Below are positions 48,601 through 61,367 of a stretch of DNA of 64,000 bases, piece by piece. The stretch is taken from the NCBI RefSeq assembly GCF_051014445.1, contig NW_027488369.1, positions 16,820,001-16,884,000 of the forward strand, written 5' to 3'. The notes beneath the pieces are model-generated. The model searched no databases. It was not told the DNA's origin and was given only the letters and a program-made list of their open reading frames with translations. Source of the DNA: Colletes latitarsis (lineage: Eukaryota; Arthropoda; Insecta; Hymenoptera; Colletidae). Made by a program: the position numbers and the translations under genes. Position 1 is the stretch's first letter. Each line of letters begins with the position of its first letter.

Positions 48601-51600
48601 GCCAGATGATTGCAAATACCAGAACTAACCCAGACGTAACCAGCGTTATCCTCTAAAATACTTATCGGAACCAGGCTCAATTGACTATTTCACTGTGGTA
48701 CCACATTACTACGTGTTCCAAACGAGAAAACGGCCAGGGTCTGGCCAACAAGTGTGCGAAAAACGCGAAAGTATGAGCCAGATGGTTTCAAATACCAGAA
48801 CTAGCACAGACATAACCAGCGTTATCCTCTAAAATACTAATCGGAACCAGCTTTTATTGACTGTTTCAGTGTGGTACCACATTACTACGTGATCCAAACC
48901 AGAAAAAGGCCGGAATCTGGCCTACAAGTATGCGAAAAACGCGAAAGTACGAGCCAGATGATTGCAAATACCAGAACTATGCCTGACATAACCAGCGTTA
49001 ACCTCTAAAATACGAATCGGAACATGCTTTTAATGACTGTTTCAGTGTGGCAACACATTACTACGAGATCCAAACCAGAAAAATCCCAGGATCGGGCCAA
49101 CAAGTATGCGCAAAATGCGAAAGAACGAGCCAGATGAGGGCAAATCCCAGACCTACCCGAGACATAACCGGCGTTATCCTCTAAAATATTAATCTCAACC
49201 AGGTTTAATTGACTGTTCCGTTGTGGAACCACATTACTACGGGATCCAAACCAGAAAAAACCCAGGGTCTGGCCAACAAGTATGCGCAAAATGCGAAAGT
49301 ACAAGCCAGATGAGGGCAAATCCCAGACCAAACCGAGACATAACCGGCGTTATCCTCTAAAATATTAATCGCAACCAGGTTTAATTGACTGCTTCGGTGT
49401 GGTACCGCATTACTACGTGATCCAACCCAGAAAAAACCCAGGATCTGGCCAACAAGTATGCGAAAAATGCGAAAGTACGAGCCAGATGAGGACAAATCCC
49501 AGACCTACCCGAGACATAACCGGCGTTATCCTCTAAAATATTAATCGCAACCAGGTTTAATTGACTGCTTCGGTGTGGTACCGCATTACTACGTGATGCA
49601 AACCAGAAAAAGGCCATGATCTGGCCAACAAGTATGCGAAAAACGCGAAAGTACGAGCCAGATGAGGACAAATCCCAGACCTACCCGAGACATAACTGGC
49701 GTTATCCTCTAAAGTATTAATCGGAACCAGGTTTAATTTACTGTTTCAGTGTGGTACCTCTTTACTACGTGGTCCAAGCCAGAAGAAGGCCAGGATGTGG
49801 CCAACAAGTATGCGAAAAATGCGAAAGTACGAGCCAGATGAGGGCAAATACCAGACCTAACCGAGACATAACCGGCGTTATCCTCTAAAATGTTAATCGC
49901 AACCAGGTTTAATTGACTGTTTCGTTGTGGAACCACATTACTGCGGGATCCAAACCAGAAAAAACCCGGGATCTGGCCAACAAGTATGCGAAAAATGCGA
50001 AAGTACGATCCAGATGAGGGCAAATCCCAGACCTAACCGAGACATAACCGGCGTTATCCTCTAAAATATTATTCGCAACCAGGTTTAATTGACTGTTTCG
50101 GTGTGGTACCACATTACTACGTGGTCTAAGCCAGAAAACGGCCAGGATCTGGCCAAAAAGTATGCGAAAAACGCGAAAGTACGAGCCAGATGAGGACAAA
50201 TCCCAGACCTACCCGAGACATAACCGGCGTTATCCTCTAAAATATTAATCTCAACCAGGTTTAATTGACTGTTTCGTTGTGGAACCACATTACTACGGGA
50301 TCCAAACCAGAAAAAACCCAGGATCTGGCCAACAAGCATGCGCAAAATGCGAAAGTACGAGCCAGATGAGGGCAAATCCCAGACCAAACAGAGACATAAC
50401 CGGCGTTATCCTCTAAAATATTAATCGCAACCAGGTTTAATTGACTGCTTCGATGTGGTACCGCATTACTACGTGATCCAAACCAGAAAAAGGCCATGAT
50501 CTGGCCAACAAGTATGCGAAAAATGCGAAAGTATGAGCCAGATGAGGGCAAATACCAGACCTAACCGAGACATAACCGGCGTTATCCTCTAAAATACTAA
50601 TCGGAACCAGCTTCTTTTGACTGTTTCAGTGTGGTACAACATTACTACGTGATCCAAACCAGAAAAAGGCAAAGGATCCTGCCAACAAGTATGCGAAAAA
50701 CGCGAAAGTATGAGCCAGATGATTGCAAATACCAGAACTAACACAGACATAACCTGCGTTATCCTCTAAAGTACTAATCGGAACCAGATTTTATTGACTG
50801 TTACAGTGTGGTACCACATTACTACGTGATCCAAACCAGAAAAAGGCCAGGATCTGGCCAACAAGTATGCGAAAAACGCGAAAGTACGAGCCAGATGAGG
50901 ACAAATCCCAGACCTACCCGAGACGTAACCGGCGTTATCCTCTAAAATATTAATCGCTACCAGTTTAATTGACTGTTTCGGTGTGGAACCTCATTACTAC
51001 GGGATCCAAAACAGAAAAAACCCAGGATCTGGTCAACAAGTATGCGAAAAACGCCAAAGTATGAGCCAGATGATTGCAAATACCAGAACTAACCCAGACA
51101 TAACCAGCGTTATCCTCTAAAATACTTATCGGAACCAGCCTCTATTGACTATTTCAGTGTGGTACCACATTACTACGTGTTCGAAACGAGAAAAGGGCCA
51201 GGGTCTGGCCAACAAGTGTGCGAAAAACGCGAAAGTATGAGCCAGATGGTTTCAAATACCAGAACTAACACAGACATAACCAGCGTTATCCTCTAAAATA
51301 CTAATCGGAACCAGCTTTTATTGACTGTTTCAGTGTGGTACCACATTACTACGTGATCCAAACCAGAAAAAGGCCGGAATCTGGCCTACAAGTATGCGAA
51401 AAACGCGAAAGTACGAGCCAGATGATTGCAAATACCAGAACTATGCCTGACATAACCAGCGTTAACCTCTAAAATACGAATCGGAACCAGGTTTAATTGA
51501 CTGTTTCGGTGTGGTACCACATTACTACGTGGTCCAAGCCAGAAAAAGGCCAGGATCTGGCCAACAAGTATGCGAAAAACGCGATAGTACGAGCCAGATG

Positions 51601-51796
51601 AGGACAAATCCCAGACCTACCCGAGACATAACCGGCGTTATCCTCTAAAATATTAATCTCAACCAGGTTTAATTGACTGTTTCGTTGTGGAACCACATTA
51701 CTACAGGATCCAAACCAGAAAAAACCCAGGATCTGGCCAACACGTATGCGCAAAATGCGATAGTACGAGCCAGATGAGGGCAAATCCCAGACCAAA
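45602..51796 (+). repeat. Large tandem HOR block, copy 2 (about 6.2 kb)
   Basis: Partner of 38565-45463, four monomers shorter (6195 versus 6899 bp by these boundaries, a difference of 704 = 4 x 176). C-class monomers at 46019, 48659 and 51123 align with 38982, 42150 and 44790. Differences by eye are scattered single bases, for example GGCAAATACC versus GGCAATTACC near 46500 and AGGGCCAGGG versus ACGGCCAGGG near 48730. Confidence 0.92.
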
Positions 51797-53900
51797 CCGA
51801 GACATAACCGGCGTTATCCTCTAAAATATTAATCGCAACCCGGTTTAATTGACTGCTTCGATGTGGTACCGCATTACTACGTGATCCAACCCAGAAAAAG
51901 GCCATGATCTGGCCAACAAGTATGCGAAAAATGCGAAAGTATGAGCCAGATGAGGGCAAATACCAGACCTAACCGAGACATAACCGGCGTTATCCTCTAA
52001 AATATTAATCGCAACCAGGTTTAATTGACTGCTTCGGTGTGGTACCGCCTTACTACGTGATTCAAACCAGAAAAAGGCCATGATCTGGCCAACAAGTATG
52101 CCAGAAATGCGAAAGTATCAGCCAGATGAGGGCAAATACCAGACCTAACCGAGACATAACCGGCGTTATCCTCTAAAATACTAATCGGAACCAGCACTTA
52201 TTGACTGTTACAGTGTGGTACCACATTACTACGTGATCCAAACCAGAAAAAGGCCAGGATCTGGCCAACAAGTATGCGAAAAACGCGATAGTACGAGCCA
52301 GATGAGGACAAATCCCAGACCTACCCGAGACATAACCGGCGTTATCCTTCAAAATATTAATCGCAACCAGTATAATTGACTGTTTCGGTGTGGAACCTCA
52401 TTACTACGGGATCCAAAACAGAAAAAACCCAGGATCTGGTCAACAAGTATGCGAAAAACGCCAAAGTATGAGCCAGATGATTGCAGATACCAGAACTAAC
52501 CCAGACATAACCAGCGTTATCGTCTAAAATACTTATCGGAACCAGCCTCTAATGACTAGTTCAGTGTGGTACCACATTACTACGTGTTCCAAACGAGAAA
52601 AGGGCCAGGGTCTGGCCAACAAGTGTGCGAAAAACGCGAAAGTATGAGCCAGTTGGTTTCAAATACCAGAACTAACACAGACATAACCAGCGTTATCCTC
52701 TAAAATACTAATCGGAACCAGCTTTTATTGACTGTTTCAGTGTGGTACCACATTACTACGTGATCCAAACCAGTAAAAGGCCAGAATCTGGCCTACAAGT
52801 ATGCGAAAAACGCGAAAGTACGAGCCAGATGAGGACAAATCCCAGACCTACCCGAGACATAAACGGCGTTATCCTCTAAAGTATTAATCGGAACCAGGTT
52901 TAATTGACTGTTTCAGTGTGGCACCTCTTTACTACGTGGCCCAAGCCAGAAGAAGGCCAGGATGTGGCCAACAAGTATGCGAAAAATGCGAAAGTACGAT
53001 CCAGACGAGGGCAAATCCCAGACCTAACCGAGACATAACCGGCGTTATCCTCTAAAATATTATTCGCAACCAGGTTTAATTGACTGTTTCGGTGTGGTAC
53101 CACATTACTACGTGGTCCAAGCCAGAAAAAGGCCAGGATCTGGCCAACAAGTATGCGAAAAACGCGAAAGTACGAGCCAGATGAGGGCAAATCCCAGACC
53201 TACCCGAGACATAACCGGCGTTATCCTCTAAAATATTAATCTCAACCAGGTTTAATTGACTGTTTCGTTGTGGAGCCACATTACTACAGGATCCAAACCA
53301 GAAAAAACCCAGGATCTGGCCAACACGTATGCGCAAAATGCGATAGTACGAGCCAGATGAGGGCAAATCCCAGACCAAACCGAGACATAACCGGCGTTAT
53401 CCTCTAAAATATTAATCGCAACCAGGTTTAATTGACTGCTTCGATGTGGTACCGCATTACTACGTGATCCAACCCAGAAAAAGGCCATGATCTGGCCAAC
53501 AAGTATGCGAAAAATGCGAAAGTATGAGCCAGATGAGGGCAAATACCAGACCTAACCGAGACATAACCGGCGTTATCCTCTAAAATACTAATCGGAACCA
53601 GCTTCTATTGACTGTTTCAGTGTGGTACAACATTACTACGTGATCCAAACCAGAAACAGGCAAAGGATCTGGCCAACAAGTATGCGAAAAACGCGAAAGT
53701 ATGAGCCAGATGATTGCAAATACCAGAACTAACACAGACATAACCTGCGTTATCCTCTAAAATACTAATCGGAACCAGCTTTTATTGACTGTTACAGTGT
53801 GGTACCACATTACTACGTGATCCAAACCAGAAAAAGGCCAGGATCTGGCCAAAAAGTATGCGAAAAACGCGAAAGTACGAGCCAGATGAGGACAAATCCC
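51475..53900 (+). repeat. 24-mer spaced duplication, copy 1 (period 4224 bp)
   Basis: This matches about 55699-57950 at 4224 bp (24 x 176), falling to 4048 bp after about 53.1 kb, so one monomer is missing in copy 2. Shared private variants include GCGATAGTACG, GGTACCGCCTTACTACG, TATCCTTCAAAATATT, GTTATCGTCTAAAATAC and TAATGACTAGTTCAG. The left end overlaps the end of the large block described before. Confidence 0.85.
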
Positions 53901-55338
53901 AGACCAAACAGAGACATAACCGGCGTTATCCTCTAAAATATTAATCGCAACCAGGTTTAATTGACTGCTTCGATGTGGTACCGCATTACTACGTGATCCA
54001 AACCAGAAAAAGGCCATGATCTGGCCAACAAGTATGCGAAAAATGCGAAAGTATGAGCCAGATGAGGGCAAATACCAGACCTAACCGAGACATAACCGGC
54101 GTTATCCTCTAAAATACTAATCGGAACCAGCTTCTTTTGACTGTTTCAGTGTGGTACAACATTACTACGTGATCCAAACCAGAAAAAGGCAAAGGATCCT
54201 GCCAACAAGTATGCGAAAAACGCGAAAGTATGAGCCAGATGATTGCAAATACCAGAACTAACACAGACATAACCTGCGTTATCCTCTAAAGTACTAATCG
54301 GAACCAGATTTTATTGACTGTTACAGTGTGGTACCACATTACTACGTGATCCAAACCAGAAAAAGGCCAGGATCTGGCCAACAAGTATGCGAAAAACGCG
54401 AAAGTACGAGCCAGATGAGGACAAATCCCAGACCTACCCGAGACGTAACCGGCGTTATCCTCTAAAATATTAATCGCTACCAGTTTAATTAACTGTTTCA
54501 GTGTGGAACCTCATTACTACGGGATCCAAAACAGAAAAAACCCAGGATCTGGTCAACAAGTATGCGAAAAACGCCAAAGTATGAGCCAGATGATTGCAAA
54601 TACCAGAACTAACCCAGACATAACCAGCGTTATCCTCTAAAATACTTATCGGAACCAGCCTCTATTGACTATTTCAGTGTGGTACCACATTACTACGTGT
54701 TCCAAACGAGAAAAGGGCCAGGGTCTGGCCAACAAGTGTGCGAAAAACGCGAAAGTATGAGCCAGATGATTGCAAATACCAGAACTATGCCTGACATAAC
54801 CAGCGTTAACCTCTAAAATACGAATCGGAACATGCTTTTAATGACTGTTTCAGTGTGGCAACACATTACTACGAGATCCAAACCAGAAAAATCCCAGGAT
54901 CGGGCCAACAAGTATGCGCAAAATGCGAAAGTACGAGCCAGATGAGGGCAAATCCCAGACCTACCCGAGACATAACCGGCGTTATCCTCTAAAATATTAA
55001 TCTCAACCAGGTTTAATTGACTGTTTCGTTGTGGAACCACATTACTACGGGATCCAAACCAGAAAAAACCCAGGGTCTGGCCAACAAGTATGCGCAAAAT
55101 GCGAAAGTACAAGCCAGATGAGGGCAAATCCCAGACCAAACCGAGACATAACCGGCGTTATCCTCTAAAATATTAATCGCAACCAGGTTTAATTGACTGC
55201 TTCGGTGTGGTACCGCATTACTACGTGATCCAAACCAGAAAAAACCCAGGATCTGGCCAACAAGTATGCGAAAAATGCGAAAGTACAAGCCAGATGAGGA
55301 CAAATCCCAGACCTACCCGAGACATAACCGCCGTTATC
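53895..55338 (+). repeat. Mosaic of two pieces copied from the 48-51 kb region
   Basis: About 53895-54767 matches 50375-51247 at 3520 bp (20 x 176). At about 54768 the match switches to 48960 onward at 5808 bp (33 x 176) and continues to about 55338. The switch falls in the common CCAGATGATTGCAAATACC stretch. Both offsets are exact monomer multiples, so the recombination was in register. Confidence 0.82.
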
Positions 55339-55698
55339 CTCTAAAGTATTGATCGGAACCAGGTTTAATTTACTGTTTCAGTGTGGTACCTCTTTACTAC
55401 GTGGTCCAAGCCAGAAGAAGGCCAGGATGTGGCCAACAAGTATGCGAAAAATGCGAAAGTACGAGCCAGATGAGGGCAAATACCAGACCTAACCGAGACA
55501 TAACCGGCGTTATCCTCTAGAATATTAATCTCAACCAGGTTTAATTGACTGTTTCGTTGTGGAACCACATTACTGCCGGATCCAAACCAGAAGAAACCCA
55601 GGATCTGGCCAACAAGTATGCGAAAAATGCGAAAGTACGATCCAGATGAGGGCAAATCCCAGACCTAACCGAGACATAACCGGCGTTATCCTCTAAAA

Positions 55699-57950
55699 TA
55701 CTAATCGGAACCAGGTTTAATTGACTGTTTCGGTGTGGTACCACATTACTACGTGGTCCAAGCCAGAAAAAGGCCAGGATCTGGCCAACAAGTATGCGAA
55801 AAACGCGATAGTACGAGCCAGATGAGGACAAATCCCAGACCTACCCGAGACATAACCGGCGTTATCCTCTAAAATATTAATCTCAACCAGGTTTAATTGA
55901 CTGTTTCGTTGTGGAACCACATTACTACAGGATCCAAACCGGAAAAAACCCAGGATCTGGCCAACACGTATGCGCAAAATGCGATAGTACGAGCCAGATG
56001 AGGGCAAATCCCAGACCAAACCGAGACATAACCGGCGTTATCCTCTAAAATATTAATCGCAACCAGGTTTAATTGACTGCATCGATGTGGTACCGCATTA
56101 CTACGTGATCCAACCCAGAAAAAGGCCATGATCTGGCCAACAAGTATGCGAAAAATGCGAAAGTATGAGCCAGATGAGGGCAAATACCAGACCTAACCGA
56201 GACATAACCGGCGTTATCCTCTAAAATATTAATCGCAACCAGGTTTAATTGACTGCTTCGGTGTGGTACCGCCTTACTACGTGATTCAAACCAGAAAAAG
56301 GCCATGATCTGGCCAACAAGTATGCCAAAAATGCGAAAGTATCAGCCAGATGAGGGCAAATACCAGACCTAACCGAGACATAACCGGCGTTATCCTCTAA
56401 AATAATAATCGGAACCAGCACTTATTGACTGTTACAGTGTGGTACCACATTACTACGTGATCCAAACCTGAAAAAGGCCAGGATCTGGCCAACAAGTATG
56501 CGAAAAACGCGATAGTACGAGCCAGATGAGGACAAATCCCAGACCTACCCGAGACATAACCGGCGTTATCCTTCAAAATATTAATCGAAACCAGTTTAAT
56601 TGACTGTTTCGGTGTGGAACCTCATTACTACGGGATCCAAAACAGAAAAAACCCAGGATCTGGTCAACAAGTATGCGAAAAACGCCAAAGTATGGGCCAG
56701 ATGATTGCAGATACCAGAACTAACCCAGACATAACCAGCGTTATCGTCTAAAATACTTATCGGAACCAGCCTCTAATGACTAGTTCAGTGTGGTACCACA
56801 TTACTACGTGTTCCAAACGAGAAAAGGGCCAGGGTCTGGCCAACAAGTGTGCGAAAAACGCGAAAGTATGAGCCAGTTGGTTTCAAATACCAGAACTAAC
56901 ACAGACATAACCAGCGTTATCCTCTAAAATACTAATCGGAACCAGCTTTTATTGACTGTTTCAGTGTGGTACCACATTACTACGTGATCCAAACCAGTAA
57001 AAGGCCAGAATCTGGCCTACAAGTATGCGAAAAACGCGAAAGTACGAGCCAGATGAGGACAAATCCCAGACCTACCCGAGACATAAACGGCGTTATCCTC
57101 TAAAGTATTAATCGGAACCAGGTTTAATTGACTGTTTCAGTGTGGCACCTCTTTACTACGTGGCCCAAGCCAGAAGAAGGCCAGGATGTGGCCAACAAGT
57201 ATGCGAAAAATGCGAAAGTACGAGCCAGATGAGGGCAAATACCAGACCTAACCGAGACATAACCGGCGTTATCCTCTAAAATATTAATCGCAACCAGGTT
57301 TAATTGACTGTTTCGTTGTGGAACCACATTACTGCGGGATCCAAACCAGAAAAAACCCAGGATCTGGCCAACACGTATGCGCAAAATGCGATAGTACGAG
57401 CCAGATGAGGGCAAATCCCAGACCAAACCGAGACATAACCGGCGTTATCCTCTAAAATATTAATCGCAACCAGGTTTAATTGACTGCTTCGATGTGGTAC
57501 CGCATTACTACGTGATCCAACCCAGAAAAAGGCCATGATCTGGCCAACAAGTATGCGAAAAATGCGAAAGTATGAGCCAGATGAGGGCAAATACCAGACC
57601 TAACCGAGACATAACCGGCGTTATCCTCTAAAATACTAATCGGAACCAGCTTCTATTGACTGTTTCAGTGTGGTACAACATTACTACGTGATCCAAACCA
57701 GAAACAGGCAAAGGATCTGGCCAACAAGTATGCGAAAAACGCGAAAGTATGAGCCAGATGATTGCAAATACCAGAACTAACACAGACATAACCTGCGTTA
57801 TCCTCTAAAATACTAATCGGAACCAGCTTTTATTGACTGTTACAGTGTGGTACCACATTACTACGTGATCCAAACCAGAAAAAGGCCAGGATCTGGCCAA
57901 CAAGTATGCGAAAAACGCGAAAGTACGAGCCAGATGAGGACGAATCCCAG
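55699..57950 (+). repeat. 24-mer spaced duplication, copy 2
   Basis: Partner of 51475-53900, lacking one monomer near 57.2-57.4 kb where a TTACTGCGGGATCC half joins a GCCAACACGTATGCG half. The C-class monomer at 56754 aligns with 52530. Homology ends near 57950, where GGACGAATCCC continues into a different neighbour. Confidence 0.83.
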
Positions 57951-60900
57951 ACCTACCCGAGACATAACCGGCGTTATCCTCTAAAATATTAATCGCAACC
58001 AGTTTAATTGACTGTTTCGGTGTGGAACCTCATTACTACGGGAACCAAAACAGAAAAAACCCAGGATCTGGTCAACAAGTATGCGAAAAACGCCAAAGTA
58101 TGAGCCAGATGATTGCAAATACCAGAACTAACCCAGACATAACCAGCGTTATCCTCTAAAATACTTATCGGAACCAGCCTCTATTGACTATTTCAGTGTG
58201 GTACCACATTACTACGTGTTCCAAACGAGAAAAGGGCCAGGGTCTGGCCAACAAGTGTGCGAAAAACGCGAAAGTATGAGCCAGATGGTTTCAAATACCA
58301 GAACTTACACAGACATAACCAGCGTTATCCTCTAAAATACTAATCGGAACCAGCTTTTATTGACTGTTTCAGTGTGGTACCACATTACTACGTGATCCAA
58401 GCCAGAAAAAGGCCGGAATCTGGCCTACAAGTATGCGAAAAACGCGAAAGTACGAGCCAGATGAGGACAAATCCCAGACCTACCCGAGACATAACCGGCG
58501 TTATCCTCTAAAGTATTAATCGGAACCAGGTTTAATTGACTGTCTCAGTGTGGTACCTCTTTACTACGTGGTCCAAGCCAGAAGAAGGCCAGGATGTGGC
58601 CAACAAGTATGCGAAAAATGCGAAAGTACGATCCAGATGAGGGCAAATCCCAGAACTAACCCAGACATAACCAGCGTTATCCTCTAAAATACTAATCGGA
58701 ACCTGCTTCCATTGACCGTTTCAGTGTGGTACCACATTACTGCGTGATCCGAACCAGAAAAAGGCTAGGATCAGGCCATCAAGTAAGCGAAAAACGCGAA
58801 AGTACGAGCCATATGAGGGAAAATCCCAGACCTAACCCAGACATAACCGGCGTTATCCGCTAAAATATTAATCGCAACCAGGTTTAATTGTCTGTTTCGT
58901 TGTGGAACCACATTACTGCGGGATCCAAACCAGAAAAAACCCAGGATCTGGCCAACAAGTATGAGCAAAATGCGAAAGTACGAGCCAGATGAGGGCAAAT
59001 CCCAGACCAAACCAAGACATAACCGGCGTTATCCTCTAAAATATTAATCGCAACCAGGTTTAATTGACTGCTTCGGTGTGGTACCGCATTGCTACGTGAT
59101 CCAAACCAGAAAAAGGCCATGATCTGGCCAACAAGTATGCGAAAAATGCGAAAGTATGAGCCAGATGAGGGCAAGTGCCAGACCTAACAGAGACATAACC
59201 GGCGTTATCCTCTAAAATACTAATCGGAACCAGCTTCTATTGCCTGTTTCAGTGTGGTACAACATTACTACGTGATCCAAACCAGAAAAAGGCAAAGGAT
59301 CTGGCCAACAAGTATGCGAAAAACGCGAAAGTCGAGCCAGATGAGGACAAATCCCAGACCTACCCGAGACATAACCGGCGTTATCCTCTAAAATATTAAT
59401 CGCAACCAATCTAATTGCCTGTTTCGGTGTGGAACCTCATTACTACGGGATCCAAAACAGAAAAAACCCAGGATCTGGTCAACAAGTATGCGAAAAACGC
59501 CAAAGTATGAGCCAGATGATTGCAAATACCAGAACTAACCCAGACATAACCAGCGTTATCCTCTAAAATACTTATCGGAACCAGCCCCTATTAACTATTT
59601 CAGTGTGGTACCACATTACTACGTGTTCCAAACGAGAAAAGGGCCAGGGTCTGGCCAACAAGTGTGCGAAAAACGCGTAAGTGTGAGCCAGATGGTTTCA
59701 AATACCAGAACTAACACAGACATAACCAGCGTTATCCTCTAAAATACTAATCGGAACCAGCTTTTATTGACTGTTTCAGTGTGGTACCACATTACTACGT
59801 GATCCAAACCAGAAAAAGGCCAGAATCTGGCCTACAAGTATGCGAAAAACGCGAAAGTACGAGCCAGATGAGGACAAATCCCAGATCTACCCGAGACATA
59901 ACCGACGTTATCCTCTAAAGTATTAATCGGAACCAGGTTTAATTGACTGTTTCAGTGTGGTACCTCTTTACTACGTGGTCCAAGCCAGAAGAAGGCCAGG
60001 ATGTGGCCAACAAGTATGCGAAAATGCGAAAGTACGAGCCAGATGAGGGCAAATACCAGACCTAACCGAGACATAACCGGCGTTATCCTCTAAAATATTA
60101 ATCGCAACCAGGTTTAATTGACTGTTTCGTTGTGGAACCACATTACTGCGGGATCCAAACCAGAAAAAACCCAGGATCTGGTCAACAAGTATGCGAAAAA
60201 CGCCAAAGTATGAGCCAGATGATTGCAAATACCAGAACTAACCCAGACATAACCAGCGTTATCCTCTAAAATACTTATCGGAACCAGCCTCTATTGACTA
60301 TTTCAGTGTGGTACCACATTACTACGTGTTCCAAACGAGAAAAGGGCCAGGGTCTGGCCAACAAGTGTGCGAAAAACGCGAAAGTATGAGCCAGATGGAT
60401 TCAAATACCAGAACTAACACAGACATAACCAGCGTTATCCTCTAAAATACTAATCGGAACATGCTTTTAATGACTGTTTCAGTGTGGCAACACATTACTA
60501 CGAGATCCAAACCAGAAAAATCCCAGGATCGGGCCAACAAGTATGCGCAAAATGCGAAAGTACGAGCCAGATGAGGGCAAATCCCAGACCTACCCGAGAC
60601 ATAACCGGCGTTATCCTCTAAAATATTAATCTCATCCAGGTTTAATTGACTGTTTCGTTGTGGTACCTCTTTACTACGTGGTCCAACCCAGAAGAAGGCC
60701 AGGATGTGGCCAACAAGTATGCGAAAAATGCGAAAGTACGATCCAGATGAGGGCAAGTACCAGACCTAACAGAGACATAACCGGCGTTATCCTCTAAAAT
60801 ACTAATCGGAACCAGCTTCTATTGCCTGTTTCAGTGTGGTACAACATTACTACTTGATCCAAACCAGAAAAAGGCAAAGGATCTGGCCAACAAGTATGCG

Positions 60901-61367
60901 AAAAACGCGAAAGTATGAGCCAGATGATTGCAAATACCAGAACTAACCCAGACATAACCAGCGTTATCCTCTAAAATACTTATCGGAACCAGCCTCTATT
61001 GACTATTTCAGTGTGGTACCACATTACTACGTGTTCCAAACGAGAAAAGGGCCAGGGTCTGGCCAACAAGTGTGCGAAAAACGCGAAAGTATGAGCCAGA
61101 TGGTTTCAAATACCAGAACTAACACAGACATAACCAGCGTTATCCTCTAAAATACTAATCGGAACCAGCTTTTATTGACTGTTTCAGTGTGGTACCACAT
61201 TACTACGTGATCCAAACCAGAAAAAGGCCGGAATCTGGCCTACAAGTATGCGAAAAACGCGAAAGTACGAGCCAGATGAGGACAAATCCCAGACCTACCC
61301 GAGACATAACCGGCGTTATCCTCTAAAGTATTAATCGGAACCAGGTTTAATTGACTGTTTCAGTGTG
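57951..61367 (+). repeat. C-class-rich segment with 4-mer and 8-mer spacings
   Basis: C-class monomers stand at 58162, 59569, 60272 and 60977 (spacings 8, 4 and 4 monomers). The segment near 58.5-59.2 kb matches 61.3-62.0 kb at 2815 bp (16 x 176 minus 1). Near 60448 a chimeric monomer has TACTAATCGGAAC on the left and ATGCTTTTAATGACTG on the right. A monomer near 60020 has only four As (GCGAAAATGCG), one base short. Confidence 0.78.
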
